The notes: generated by a model not told the origin, from the sequence alone. A DNA stretch of 15,658 nt from Gammaproteobacteria bacterium (GCA_012735335.1 JAAYHO010000320.1:1-15658); one strand, 5' to 3'. Positions 1-8,507 are shown, counted from the first letter of the stretch. Program-made: numbers and translations.

Positions 1-294
<294 letters not shown>

Positions 295-295
295 C

Positions 296-892
296 TCAGC
301 TGCCAGCCTGCCAGGACTGGATGCGCGCCAGCAGCGCGTGACAGTCCGGCACGTGCAGGTCGGTCATCTCCGGCCAGTCATTCTGCGGCAACACCAGACA
401 GGTGTGGCAACCCGCCGCCCGCCCTGCCTCCAGATCAAAACGGAAGTCACCAACCATCACGGTCTCGCTGCGCTGCAGCTGCCAGTCCTGCATCAGACGC
501 TGGATACCATCCGGATCCGGTTTCGGCAGCGCATCGTTGCGACCGAGGATATGCTGCGGGGCAAAGCAATCCAGCACACCGATATGGTCGAGGGAGGCCA
601 TGGCCACTTCGCGCAGATTGCGCGTCAATATGCCCAGCCGCTGCCCACTCCCATGCAGTTCGCGGATCAGCTGCGCCGCACCGGGGGCGGCGGCCACCTC
701 CTGCGCCAGGCGCAGCTCGATGGCATCCAGCCGCGCATTCAGTTCCCGGCGTTCGGCCAGCGGCAGCCTGCCCAGATACTCGAGAATGTCCTGATCCTGC
801 GGTATCTCCAGCTCCCGGCGAATCGCCGGAAAGTCATGCTGGGCCACTGTCAGGGTGCCATCCAGATCAAATACCCAACCGCGCAGCTGCAT
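296..892 (-). CDS. HAD-superfamily hydrolase, phosphoglycolate phosphatase-like
   Basis: A 198-residue soluble HAD phosphatase with a helical (C1-type) cap. All four HAD motifs are visible: motif I FDLDGT with nucleophile D9 and acid D11, motif II ILTRN with T90, motif III KPDP with K124, and motif IV GDFRFD with D149 and D153. The cap should lie at about residues 15-85, rich in charged helices. The family removes phosphate from small metabolites; the sequence does not fix the substrate, so phosphoglycolate phosphatase is only a family-level analogy. The ATG begins 1 nt after the TGA of tesB on the same strand, so the two are almost certainly co-transcribed and probably translationally coupled. 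The link to thioesterase function is not obvious. Confidence 0.88.
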   Translation of the reverse strand: MQLRGWVFDLDGTLTVAQHDFPAIRRELEIPQDQDILEYLGRLPLAERRELNARLDAIELRLAQEVAAAPGAAQLIRELHGSGQRLGILTRNLREVAMASLDHIGVLDCFAPQHILGRNDALPKPDPDGIQRLMQDWQLQRSETVMVGDFRFDLEAGRAAGCHTCLVLPQNDWPEMTDLHVPDCHALLARIQSWQAGS

Positions 893-893
893 A

Positions 894-1763
894 TCAGATA
901 CCGTCGCGGCGCTCGCGCATCAGTGACTCCTGGGCCACCGAGGCCACCAGCTCACCGGCGCGGTTATATACCAGACCACGGGAGAAGCCCCGGGCACCGG
1001 CAGCGGAGGGGCTGTCCATGGCATACAACAACCAGTCATCCATGCGCAGCGGGCGATGGAACCACACCGCGTGGTCGATACTGGCAACCTGCATGCGGGG
1101 CGACCAGGTGGAAATACCATGGGGCAGCGCAGCGGTGCCCAGCAGGTTGAAGTCCGAGGCGTAGGCAAACAGGTAGCGGTGCAGATGATCGTCATCCGGC
1201 AGGGCACCATCGGCACGGAACCAGATGTACTGGCGGGGCTCACCAGCCTTGGGGTTGAACGGGTTGTAGCCATTGACCCGGCGGATCTCGATCGGCTTGG
1301 GGCAGAGCACGCTGTCGCGCACCGCCTCGGGCAGCATGTGCTGGTTGGCCTGGGCGATTTCCAACTCGTTCTTCAGCCCCTCCGGGCCGGGCACCTCAGG
1401 CATCGGCGCCTGGTGGGATACCCCGTACTCATCACCATGGAAGGAGGCCATCAAGGTAAAGATCGCGCGGCCCTTCTGGATCGCGCTGACTGTGCGGGTG
1501 GAGAAGCTGCCGCCGTCCCGGGGCGCATCCACCTGATAGACGATCGGCAGGCGGGCATCCCCCGGACGCAGGAAGTAGCCGTGCACCGAGTGTACGTTGC
1601 GCTCGGGGGCCACGGTCTGACTGGCCGCTGATAACGCCTGTCCCAGCACCTGGCCACCGAACAGCTGACGGAAACCCAGATCTTCGCTGCAGCCTCGGAA
1701 CAGATTTTCCTCGATCTGTTCCAGCCCCAGCAGGCTGACCAGATTTTCCAGTTTCTCGCTCAT
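894..1763 (-). CDS. tesB: Acyl-CoA thioesterase II
   Basis: A 289-residue double-hotdog thioesterase that hydrolyses acyl-CoAs to free fatty acid and CoA in the cytosol. The start ATG is preceded by a GGAG Shine-Dalgarno and gives the usual family length; the frame stays open upstream to 1901, but that extension is not family-like. Catalytic positions line up with the E. coli enzyme: D204 (in ASDFNLL) and Q278 (in AQESLMR) fall at exactly the same residue numbers. The third member of the triad, Thr228 in E. coli, is Ser here (S228 in VASIDH), a conservative change. The motif IDHAVWFHRP after it is a family hallmark. It is the first gene of a two-gene unit with the HAD hydrolase and is divergent from the flavoprotein gene. 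An inverted repeat sits about 60-70 nt upstream of the start. Confidence 0.95.
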   Translation of the reverse strand: MSEKLENLVSLLGLEQIEENLFRGCSEDLGFRQLFGGQVLGQALSAASQTVAPERNVHSVHGYFLRPGDARLPIVYQVDAPRDGGSFSTRTVSAIQKGRAIFTLMASFHGDEYGVSHQAPMPEVPGPEGLKNELEIAQANQHMLPEAVRDSVLCPKPIEIRRVNGYNPFNPKAGEPRQYIWFRADGALPDDDHLHRYLFAYASDFNLLGTAALPHGISTWSPRMQVASIDHAVWFHRPLRMDDWLLYAMDSPSAAGARGFSRGLVYNRAGELVASVAQESLMRERRDGI

Positions 1764-1820
1764 AGCGACTCCTCGAACCAGCTTCCAGCCGCAACCGGCG
1801 AAGCAGACAACATCGTGTAC

Positions 1821-1835
1821 GCGACAGAGTGTCGC
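1821..1835. promoter_or_regulatory. Inverted repeat in the tesB/flavoprotein divergent region
   Basis: GCGACA and TGTCGC form a perfect 6-bp inverted repeat around the 3-nt centre GAG. Three further symmetric pairs (TGT at 1816-1818 with ACA at 1838-1840) lie outside two mismatches. It is in the 200-nt gap between two divergent starts, about 58 nt upstream of the tesB ATG. It could be an operator or a small leader hairpin. Another GCGACA occurs at 1864-1869. I cannot name a regulator, and I found no convincing -35/-10 pair in this gap in either direction. Confidence 0.4.
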
Positions 1836-1963
1836 ACACAAAAGGATGAGGATTCTAAACCCAGCGACACAATTCTTACAGTATTTGCTTGTTAACAGCA
1901 TTCCCGTAGGGCCGGAACCGGCTTTGCGCTACACTGCGCCGCACCTCAGAAACGGAGCCGCCC

Positions 1964-3208
1964 ATGCCCCAGCCCTCGCCCTCTGATTCACCTCTGGTTG
2001 CCGTTATCGGTGGCGGTCCCGCCGGTCTCATGGCTGCCGAAACCATCGCCCGGGCCGGGCTGCGGGTGGCACTGTTCGATGCCATGCCCTCGGTGGGTCG
2101 CAAGTTCCTGCTGGCTGGGGTCGGCGGCATGAATATCACCCACTCCGAAGCCGCTGAGGCCTTCGTCAGCCGCTACCGGGAAGCCGCCCCCTGGGTCGAC
2201 CAATGGCTGCAGGCGATGGACGCCACTGCCCTGCGCCAGTGGATTCACGATCTGGGCATAGACACCTTTGTCGGCTCCTCCGGGCGGGTCTTCCCCACCG
2301 ACATGAAAGCCGCACCACTGCTTCGCGCCTGGCTCAAGCGCCTGCGCGAGGCCGGGGTGCAACTGCATACCCGGCACCGCTGGCAGGGCTGGGATGCCGA
2401 GCAACGTCTGCTGTTCGAAACCCCGGACGGCCCACGCCGACTGCACGCTGACGCGGTGGTGCTGGCTCTGGGCGGCGGCAGCTGGGCACGACTGGGCTCG
2501 GATGGCCGCTGGGTAACCAGCCTGGCCGACCGGGACGTGGCGATCCGGCCACTGGTGCCGGCCAACTGCGGCTTTCTCTGCCAGTGGAGCGACCATCTGA
2601 CCCAGCGCTTTGCCGGTCAGCCACTCAAGGCCGTGGTCGCCAGCCTCACCAGCCTGGGCGGCGAACGGCTGCAACGGCGGGGCGAATGCATTGTCAGCGC
2701 CGACGGCGTGGAAGGCAGCCTGATCTACGCCCTGTCCGCACCGCTGCGGGAATTGATCGAGCACCAGGGGCTGGCCGAACTGCAACTGGATCTGGCCCCG
2801 GACCGCTCACTTGAGCAGCTGTCGAACCTGCTGGCCCAACCGCGCAAGGGCCAGTCCCTGTCCAGCGTGCTGCGCAAGCGCGCCGGACTGGATCCGCTCA
2901 AGGTCGCCCTGCTGCATGAATGCCTGAGCAAGGAACAGATGAATGACCCGGCGCGGCTGGCTACCGGCATCAAGTCCCTGCCCCTGCGCCTGTCCGCCAC
3001 CCGCCCGCTGGATGAAGCGATCAGCAGCGCCGGCGGCGTGCTACGCGAGGCGCTGGATGAACAGTTGATGCTCAGAGCCCTGCCCGGAGTATTCTGCGCC
3101 GGAGAAATGCTCGACTGGGAAGCCCCGACCGGCGGCTACCTACTGACCGCCTGCTTTGCCAGCGGGCTGGTGGCGGGCACGGGAGTGGTGGAGTGGTTGG
3201 AGCGCTAA
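1964..3208 (+). CDS. HI0933/BaiN-type NAD(P)/FAD-dependent oxidoreductase, PP_4765 family
   Basis: A 414-residue flavoprotein. The N-terminus has the FAD dinucleotide-binding motif GGGPAG (residues 16-21) after a hydrophobic strand, then GRKFLLAGVGGMNITHS (45-61), the signature of the HI0933-like family. SSGRVFP (105-111) and VLALGGGSWARLGSDG (166-181) follow. The C-terminal GVFCAGEMLDWEAPTGG block (about 375-391) closes the FAD domain and is typical of the branch named after Pseudomonas putida PP_4765. Reaction and substrate are unknown; BaiN relatives reduce steroid double bonds, but that should not be transferred here. The ATG has GGAG about 6 nt upstream. The gene is divergent from tesB and convergent with pdxH, with a 69-nt gap at its 3' end. 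Confidence 0.9.
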   Translation: MPQPSPSDSPLVAVIGGGPAGLMAAETIARAGLRVALFDAMPSVGRKFLLAGVGGMNITHSEAAEAFVSRYREAAPWVDQWLQAMDATALRQWIHDLGIDTFVGSSGRVFPTDMKAAPLLRAWLKRLREAGVQLHTRHRWQGWDAEQRLLFETPDGPRRLHADAVVLALGGGSWARLGSDGRWVTSLADRDVAIRPLVPANCGFLCQWSDHLTQRFAGQPLKAVVASLTSLGGERLQRRGECIVSADGVEGSLIYALSAPLRELIEHQGLAELQLDLAPDRSLEQLSNLLAQPRKGQSLSSVLRKRAGLDPLKVALLHECLSKEQMNDPARLATGIKSLPLRLSATRPLDEAISSAGGVLREALDEQLMLRALPGVFCAGEMLDWEAPTGGYLLTACFASGLVAGTGVVEWLER

Positions 3209-3277
3209 CCGGGAGCGGCACTCCACCGGCGTCATGTCGTCTGGGAGTATCGAGTTCTATCTCGACACAATACCCGC

Positions 3278-3919
3278 TCAGGGTGCCAAGCGCTCACGCA
3301 GCCACTGCCCATTCTCCAGCCGGTAGCGCAACCGGTCATGCAGCCTGCTCGGGCGGCCCTGCCAGAATTCGATCATCTGCGGCAGCAGGCGGAAGCCGCC
3401 CCAGTGCGGCGGTCGGGGCGGATCTTCATCGGCATAGCGGGCCTCTACTTCCGCCAGCCGCTGCGCCAGCTCCTCACGTCCGCTGATCACCTGACTCTGG
3501 GGTGAGGTCCAGGCGCCCAGACGGCTGCCCAGCGGGCGGCTGTGAAAGTACTGATCCGATTCCTCGTCACCGACCTGCTCGACCCGCCCTTCGATACGCA
3601 CCTGTCGTTCCAGATCCGGCCACCAGAAGGTCATGGCCGCCACCGGGTGGGCCAGCAACTGCTCGCTCTTGGCGCTCTGGTAGTTGGTGAAGAACACGAA
3701 GCCCTGCTCATCGAAGCCCTTGAGCAGCAGGGTACGCAGATGCGGCTGGCCGTTGCCGTCCACCGTGGCCAGCATCATGGCGTTGGGTTCGGTGGACTCC
3801 ACCTCCACCGCCTGACCGAACCAGAGCCCGAACAGGCTGTAAGGGTCATCCGGTGCCTGGCTTTCGACCAGTCCGTCGCGGGTGTAGTTGCGGCGCATAT
3901 CGGCGATGCTGTATTTCAC
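3278..3919 (-). CDS. pdxH: Pyridoxamine/pyridoxine 5'-phosphate oxidase
   Basis: A 213-residue FMN enzyme that oxidises PNP or PMP to pyridoxal 5'-phosphate, the last step of vitamin B6 synthesis and salvage. I chose the GTG start: GGAG lies 8 nt upstream and the protein then begins [17 protein letters not shown], the normal Pseudomonas-type N-terminus and length; an in-frame ATG at 3976 would add 19 unlikely residues. Conserved features include LLLKG with K67 and FFTNY (FMN site), [20 protein letters not shown] and the C-terminal [12 protein letters not shown], where R192 and H194 correspond to the substrate-binding Arg197/His199 of E. coli. It ends RERLAP as in pseudomonads. It lies 70 nt downstream of the serine hydrolase gene on the same strand. 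Confidence 0.96.
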   Translation of the reverse strand: MKYSIADMRRNYTRDGLVESQAPDDPYSLFGLWFGQAVEVESTEPNAMMLATVDGNGQPHLRTLLLKGFDEQGFVFFTNYQSAKSEQLLAHPVAAMTFWWPDLERQVRIEGRVEQVGDEESDQYFHSRPLGSRLGAWTSPQSQVISGREELAQRLAEVEARYADEDPPRPPHWGGFRLLPQMIEFWQGRPSRLHDRLRYRLENGQWLRERLAP

Positions 3920-3989
3920 GGGGCGGGCTCCTGAACAGGGGGAATGGCCAATTTTGCCATAACCGCTGGCCGCCACCCATTGATTCCGC

Positions 3990-5162
3990 TCAACAGAACT
4001 CCCGCAGACAGCGATAGGTCTCCCGACTCAGATCCCCGGCCCGGGGGTCGGTCAGCACATAGGGGCCCATGGTGTTGGTGACATAACCGAAGCCGACTCT
4101 GGCGTCGGGGTCGGCAAAGCCCAACGCGCCACCAGCACCCGGATGACCAAAGGCATTGGCCCCCATGCCAAAGCTGCCACCTGTCCACTGCTGCTCGAGC
4201 ATCACCCCCAGCCCGAAGCGGGTCGGGCATAGCAGGGTGCGATCCATACCTGCGCTGTGTTCCCGGCGCATCAGCTGTACCAGCTCGGCGTCCAGCAGCT
4301 GCACCCCGTCCAGCTCGCCGTCATGGGCCAGCAGTTGCCAGAAGCGCGCCAGCGACCGGGCGTTGCCGGTGCCGTTGGCGGCGAGTATCTGCGCCTGCTG
4401 CCATTCCCGCTTGTTGGTACTGGTCTGCAGACTGCTGGGGTTGGCGAAGGCCTTGAACGCCAGCCCCTCGGCATCGCCCATGGCACTGAACAGCGCCCGG
4501 GCGTATTCATCTCCGGATTGGTTGCGCAGGCGCGAGATGTGCGCGATCCGCGGCAGATCTGCATCCGCCGCACCGACATGGAAGTCCATACCCAGCGGCT
4601 GGCAGACCTGCTCGCGCAGGTAATCTCCCGGCATCTGCCCGGTCAGCCGCCGCAGCGGTTCGCCGAGCAGCCAGGCATAGGTCAACGGGGCGTAGCCGTG
4701 CTCGCTGTCCGGCGTCCACCAGGGGGCCTGGGCGGCCAGCGCAGCTGTCATCGCCTGCCAGTCGAACAGGGCTTCCGGTGCCAGCGGTGCGCTGATCGCC
4801 GACAGACCGGAGCGGTGACTGAGGATCTGTCGCAGGCTGATGTCCTGCTTGCCGGCCTGGGCGAATTCCGGCCAGATATCCGCCAGCGCAGCATCCAGCC
4901 CGATGCGCCCGGCCTGTACCTGTTGCAGCAACGCCACCGCGCCCAGCGGTTTGGTGCAGGAAAACACATTGACCAGAGTGTCCTGCTCCCAGACCTGGCT
5001 GTTGTCCTTGTCGGTTACCCCGTGCCACAGATCCAGCACGGTATCGCCGCCCACGGTGACGCACAGCGCCGCACCACGGGCCTGGGGGTCGCTCTGCTGC
5101 TGGGCAAACAGTTCGCGCACGGTTTCAAATCGGGGGTCGAAATAGCCTTGTACCTGGGTCAT
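3990..5162 (-). CDS. Serine hydrolase of the class C beta-lactamase/EstB fold (probable esterase)
   Basis: A 390-residue protein of the beta-lactamase-related fold. The nucleophile motif SxxK is SCTK (S68, K71). The second motif is [10 protein letters not shown] with Y157, the tyrosine expected for EstB-like esterases, and the third is GHPGAGG (339-345), replacing the KTG of true beta-lactamases. HRSGL (116-120) is another family mark. There is no signal peptide, so the enzyme should be cytosolic. With the HPG motif this argues for an esterase or another serine hydrolase rather than an antibiotic-degrading AmpC; the natural substrate is unknown. The Shine-Dalgarno is weak (AAGAAC-like). The gene starts 41 nt after dinG ends and precedes pdxH by 70 nt, so the three may be one transcript, without an obvious functional theme. 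Confidence 0.9.
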   Translation of the reverse strand: MTQVQGYFDPRFETVRELFAQQQSDPQARGAALCVTVGGDTVLDLWHGVTDKDNSQVWEQDTLVNVFSCTKPLGAVALLQQVQAGRIGLDAALADIWPEFAQAGKQDISLRQILSHRSGLSAISAPLAPEALFDWQAMTAALAAQAPWWTPDSEHGYAPLTYAWLLGEPLRRLTGQMPGDYLREQVCQPLGMDFHVGAADADLPRIAHISRLRNQSGDEYARALFSAMGDAEGLAFKAFANPSSLQTSTNKREWQQAQILAANGTGNARSLARFWQLLAHDGELDGVQLLDAELVQLMRREHSAGMDRTLLCPTRFGLGVMLEQQWTGGSFGMGANAFGHPGAGGALGFADPDARVGFGYVTNTMGPYVLTDPRAGDLSRETYRCLREFC

Positions 5163-5203
5163 GTTCTTGGTTCTTGTCCGAGTGGTGGGTTACTACTCTG
5201 CCG

Positions 5204-7336
5204 CTACCCGATCTCCCGCCGAAACGGCGGCAGCGCATTGAGAATCGCCTTGCCATAACGCTGGGTCACCAGGCGCCGGTCCAGCAGGGTGATGGTACCT
5301 GTGTCCTGTTCGGTGCGCAGCAGGCGGCCGCAGGCCTGGACCAGGCGCAGGCAGGCGTCGGGCACGGCGATTTCCATGAAGGGGTTGCCGCCGTTGCGTT
5401 CGATCCATTCGGACAGCGCCGCCTCCACCGGATCGTCCGGCACGGCAAAGGGAATCTTGGCAATCACCACGTGTTCGCAGTATTTGCCGGGCAGATCCAC
5501 CCCCTCGGCAAAGCTGGCCAGACCGAAGATGATGCTCTGCTGATCCTTGTCGACCCGCGCCCGGTGCTGGCGGATCAGTTCCTGTTTGGACAGATCGCCC
5601 TGCACCAGTACCCGCTCGCGGAAACTGGCGGGCAGCCCGGCGTAGACTTCCAGCATCTGCCGCCGGGAGGAGAACAGCACCAGGCTGCCCGGCTCGTCGG
5701 CGAGGATATCCGGCAGGTGTTCGATGATGGCGGCGCTGTGCCCGGCGTTGTCCCGTGGGTCTGCGCCATGATCCGGCACCCGCAGCACGCCACTCTCGGC
5801 ATAACGGAATGGGCTCGGGGCCAGGGTGCAGACGGCACTCTTGGGCAGACCGGCGCGGTGACTGAAGCGGTCGAAGCGGCCCAGCGCGGTGATGGTCGCA
5901 GAGGTGACCAGCGCAGCAAAGGCGCTGTGCCACAGATACTGGCGCAGAGTGTCGGCGGCGAGGATCGGGCTGACATGCACTTCGAGATCGCTCTGCTCGG
6001 TCAGCGTCAGCCAGCGGGCGGTGGGCGGCTTGTTCTCCGGGTCCTCCAGGCTGAACTGGGTCCACAGCGTCCAGTTGCCGTCGGCCCGGGCATGCAGCGC
6101 ACCGAACAGCGGAAACCACTCCTCGGCCTGGGTCTGGTGGACGCCGGTCACCTCGCCATCCATGGCATCCTTGAGCAGGTCGACCAGCCGCTGCAACAGA
6201 TCGGTGATGCGGCCGAATCCGGCCTTGAGCTCCAGCGCCATCTCCCGCAGATGTTCCGGCACCAGTCCATGCTCGAAACGGTACTGGGGGCGGACATGCC
6301 CGCTCAGGTCCTCGCTGCTGGCAAAGTCCGCCACCTCACCCAGCGCCTGGGTCATGAACTGCTGGTGCGGCTTGAGCTCCCGGGCCAGCTGCGGCACCTG
6401 CTCCAGCAGGCGGCCGAAGTCCCCCGGCAGCGGGTGCTGGGCCAGCAGCTTGGTCAGGTTCTTGTCCAACTGATCCAGCCAGTCGGTGGTGGCCGCCATG
6501 CGGGTGTGATGGGCAAAGTGGTTGATGGCCTTGTCCGGCAGATGATGACCCTCATCAAATACGTACAGGCAGTCCTGCGGGTTCGGCAGAATGGCCCCAC
6601 CACCCAGCGCCAGGTCGGCCAGCACCAGGTCGTGGTTGGTGACGATTACATCGATCTTCTGGATGCCTTCCCGGGCCTTGTAGAACACGCACTGGTTGAA
6701 GTGCCCGCAGCGGCGGTTGGTGCACTGGATATGGTCGGTGGTCAGGCGGGACCAGTCCTGATCCTCCAGCGCCTCGGGCCAGGAGTCGCGCTCACCATCC
6801 CACTTGTTGCTGGCCAGCGCCTCGACCATACGGGTATAGAGCTTGAGCCCGGCCTCATCCACATCGATGCGGAACCCTTCGTCGGCAAAGCCCTGCTGAC
6901 GGCTGGCCAGCGCCTGATTGTCCTGCAGCAGCTGATCGAGCTTGGACAGACACACATAGCGGCCCCGGCCCTTGGCCAGGGCGAAATGGAAGTCCAGCCC
7001 GGCGTTACGCTGAATGTCCGGCAGATCCTTGAGCACGATCTGCTCCTGCAGCGCCACCGTGGCGGTGGAGATCACCAGCGGCTTGCCCAGGTGCTTGGCG
7101 ATGGGAATACCGGCCAGGCAATAGGCCACCGTCTTGCCGGTACCGGTACCGGCCTCGACCACGGCCACCGCCGCCTCCCCGTCCCGATGACCTTCTTCAT
7201 CCAGCTCGACACCACCGAACAGCTTGGCCACCTCGGCGATCATCAGCCGCTGGCCGTAGCGCGGCTTCAGCGACTTGTTTTCGAGGAAGCTGCGGTAGGC
7301 AGTCTGGATCTGGTTTTTCAGGTCATCGTTGAGCAT
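5204..7336 (-). CDS. dinG: ATP-dependent DNA helicase DinG (Fe-S, XPD-like)
   Basis: A 710-residue superfamily 2 5'-3' helicase that unwinds R-loops, D-loops and forked DNA. The start MLNDDLKNQ is chosen because GGAG lies 6 nt upstream and the length matches E. coli DinG. Visible motifs in order: Walker A AGTGTGKT (K68); four cysteines for a 4Fe-4S cluster at C129, C205, C210 and C216, with spacing close to E. coli C120/C194/C199/C205; the Walker B box DEGH (261-264); VTSATI (477-482); SFAEGVDLPG (608-617); and motif VI QACGRLLRT (667-675). All key residues are present, so the enzyme looks intact. It is divergent from ychJ and leads the hydrolase and pdxH genes. E. coli dinG is LexA-controlled; I see no CTG-N10-CAG box in the 90-nt gap here. 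Confidence 0.96.
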   Translation of the reverse strand: MLNDDLKNQIQTAYRSFLENKSLKPRYGQRLMIAEVAKLFGGVELDEEGHRDGEAAVAVVEAGTGTGKTVAYCLAGIPIAKHLGKPLVISTATVALQEQIVLKDLPDIQRNAGLDFHFALAKGRGRYVCLSKLDQLLQDNQALASRQQGFADEGFRIDVDEAGLKLYTRMVEALASNKWDGERDSWPEALEDQDWSRLTTDHIQCTNRRCGHFNQCVFYKAREGIQKIDVIVTNHDLVLADLALGGGAILPNPQDCLYVFDEGHHLPDKAINHFAHHTRMAATTDWLDQLDKNLTKLLAQHPLPGDFGRLLEQVPQLARELKPHQQFMTQALGEVADFASSEDLSGHVRPQYRFEHGLVPEHLREMALELKAGFGRITDLLQRLVDLLKDAMDGEVTGVHQTQAEEWFPLFGALHARADGNWTLWTQFSLEDPENKPPTARWLTLTEQSDLEVHVSPILAADTLRQYLWHSAFAALVTSATITALGRFDRFSHRAGLPKSAVCTLAPSPFRYAESGVLRVPDHGADPRDNAGHSAAIIEHLPDILADEPGSLVLFSSRRQMLEVYAGLPASFRERVLVQGDLSKQELIRQHRARVDKDQQSIIFGLASFAEGVDLPGKYCEHVVIAKIPFAVPDDPVEAALSEWIERNGGNPFMEIAVPDACLRLVQACGRLLRTEQDTGTITLLDRRLVTQRYGKAILNALPPFRREIG

Positions 7337-7372
7337 GCGTACTCCGGAGCAGAGCGCGGATGATACCATCCC

Positions 7373-7390
7373 GGGCACGACCATGTGCCC
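7373..7390. promoter_or_regulatory. Inverted repeat between dinG and ychJ
   Basis: GGGCAC (7373-7378) and GTGCCC (7385-7390) form a perfect 6-bp inverted repeat with a 6-nt spacer in the 90-nt divergent gap. A TATCAT hexamer at about 7364-7369, read on the minus strand, could be a -10 element for dinG, but no good -35 accompanies it. The repeat could be an operator or a chance GC-rich palindrome. It does not match the LexA consensus. Confidence 0.28.
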
Positions 7391-7426
7391 AGCTGTGCTG
7401 GCGCCCCCTGCAACAGGAGCCCCCGT

Positions 7427-7909
7427 ATGTCGTCGACGCCCCTTTCATCCGCGCCCTGCCCCTGCGGCGATGGCCAGAGCTACGATCAATGCTGCCAGCC
7501 ACTGCATCAGGGTCAGCCCGCCACCCATGCCGGGCGCCTGATGCGCTCACGCTACAGTGCCTATGTACTGGGGCTGATCGATTATCTGGTCGACACCACG
7601 CTGCCCGCCCAGCGCCCACAGCTGGACCGGGCGGCCATGGCGCAATGGAGCCGGGACAGTCAGTGGCTGGGGCTGCAGGTCATGCAGGAAGATGTGAACA
7701 GTGGCACGGCCCAGCGCACCCAGGTCACCTTTGCTGCCCGCTGGGCTGATCCGGATGGCAGCGAACAGCGCCACCTGGAATGCTCGGACTTCTGTCGACT
7801 GGGCGAGCGCTGGTACTTCATTGATCCCAACCATCCGCTGAGCGCGGGGCGCAATGACCCTTGCCCCTGCGGATCGGGGCGCAAGTTCAAGCAGTGCTGT
7901 CGTTACTGA
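7427..7909 (+). CDS. ychJ: YchJ-family protein with two SEC-C metal-binding motifs (UPF0225)
   Basis: A 160-residue cytosolic protein of the YchJ/UPF0225 family. An SEC-C zinc motif lies at each end: [13 protein letters not shown] (C11, C13, C22, C23) and [13 protein letters not shown] (C146, C148, C157, C158). Between them is the family's NTF2-like domain, with [11 protein letters not shown] (37-47), the segment around WLGLQV (80-85), and the region ending RWYFIDP (128-134). SEC-C motifs bind zinc and in SecA contact SecB or ribosomes; the role of YchJ itself is unproven. The ATG at 7427 has CAGGAG 8 nt upstream, and the resulting length is near that of the E. coli protein (152). It is divergent from dinG and convergent, with 8 nt between stops, with the repeat-bearing hypothetical gene. 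Confidence 0.9.
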   Translation: MSSTPLSSAPCPCGDGQSYDQCCQPLHQGQPATHAGRLMRSRYSAYVLGLIDYLVDTTLPAQRPQLDRAAMAQWSRDSQWLGLQVMQEDVNSGTAQRTQVTFAARWADPDGSEQRHLECSDFCRLGERWYFIDPNHPLSAGRNDPCPCGSGRKFKQCCRY

Positions 7910-7917
7910 GCAGCGGC

Positions 7918-8469
7918 TCAGTCCTCATCGGCCACCTTGAGGTGACTGGTATCCGGTGCCGGGGGTGGCGGCGGATTGGGCAACTGCTCCAGATCGGCTC
8001 CCACCGGGGCCAGACTGAAGGCTGACAGGTCGATATCCAGCGGCGTGTAATCCGCATAGCTGTCCTGCATATCCGCGCCCAGCGGGGCCAACGGCAGATC
8101 CGGCGCCTGCACATCGGCAAAGGCGGCCATATAACCATCCCGCGGCTCCGGCCCGGAGGAAGCGCGCTGGGCAATCGCCGGTTCCGGCTGCGGGGCGCTC
8201 GGCGCGGCAGGCGGTTCAGCGGCAGCTCCGGCCTGTTCGCTGCCCGTGGGCTGCACCTCACACAGGGCGCCGGCCCGCTCGATGGCCTGACGGTACTTTT
8301 CCGCAGCGGCATCATCCAGGCCCTGCTTGATGACGATGCGACGTCCGGAAAACAGGATATCCAGCTGGCGGTCATCCACCTGAAAGAGCTGCCCGATCCG
8401 TGCCCGGGCCTGCGCAATCTCTACACCCGGTCGCACCTGGCCCTGGAAAACCACCTCGAAAGTTGCCAT
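7918..8469 (-). CDS. Conserved-looking hypothetical protein with N-terminal MATFEV domain and C-terminal LAPxGADx repeats
   Basis: 183 residues, function unknown. Residues 1-70 form a compact alpha/beta-looking domain (MATFEVVFQG, then LFQVDDRQLDILFSGRRIVI, then KQGLDDAAAEKYRQAIERAG), a pattern I recall from many Pseudomonas hypothetical proteins. Residues 75-115 are low-complexity Ala/Pro/Glu linker. The C-terminal part holds two copies of a short motif, LAPLGADM (127-134) and LAPVGADL (153-160), followed by five prolines (166-170) and an acidic end, PDTSHLKVADED. There is no signal peptide or membrane segment, so it is cytosolic. The start ATG has GGGAG about 8 nt upstream; the frame is open further upstream but without family-like sequence. 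The linker plus repeated short motifs suggests a protein-binding tail; this is inference. Confidence 0.8.
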   Translation of the reverse strand: MATFEVVFQGQVRPGVEIAQARARIGQLFQVDDRQLDILFSGRRIVIKQGLDDAAAEKYRQAIERAGALCEVQPTGSEQAGAAAEPPAAPSAPQPEPAIAQRASSGPEPRDGYMAAFADVQAPDLPLAPLGADMQDSYADYTPLDIDLSAFSLAPVGADLEQLPNPPPPPAPDTSHLKVADED

Positions 8470-8507
8470 CTTTTCACTCCCTTGTCTCAAATAGGTGGTA
8501 CGGTCAG

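Noticed and set aside
3247..3273. Hairpin between the flavoprotein and pdxH stops (GTATCGAG with CTCG and ATAC)
   Set aside because: The stem is interrupted by a 5-nt bulge, is not GC-rich, and has no T run on either strand, so I do not call a terminator.
3990..5162. Calling the serine hydrolase an AmpC beta-lactamase
   Set aside because: No signal peptide, and HPG replaces KTG; the esterase branch fits better.
4257..5258. A 333-codon plus-strand frame opposite the serine hydrolase
   Set aside because: Antisense shadow of a gene with clear SxxK, Tyr and HPG motifs.
5174..7363. A 729-codon open frame on the plus strand covering all of dinG
   Set aside because: It lies fully antisense to an intact DinG with all helicase and Fe-S motifs. 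GC-rich codon use readily leaves the opposite frame open; its translation is Gly/Gln/Val-rich with no recognisable domain.
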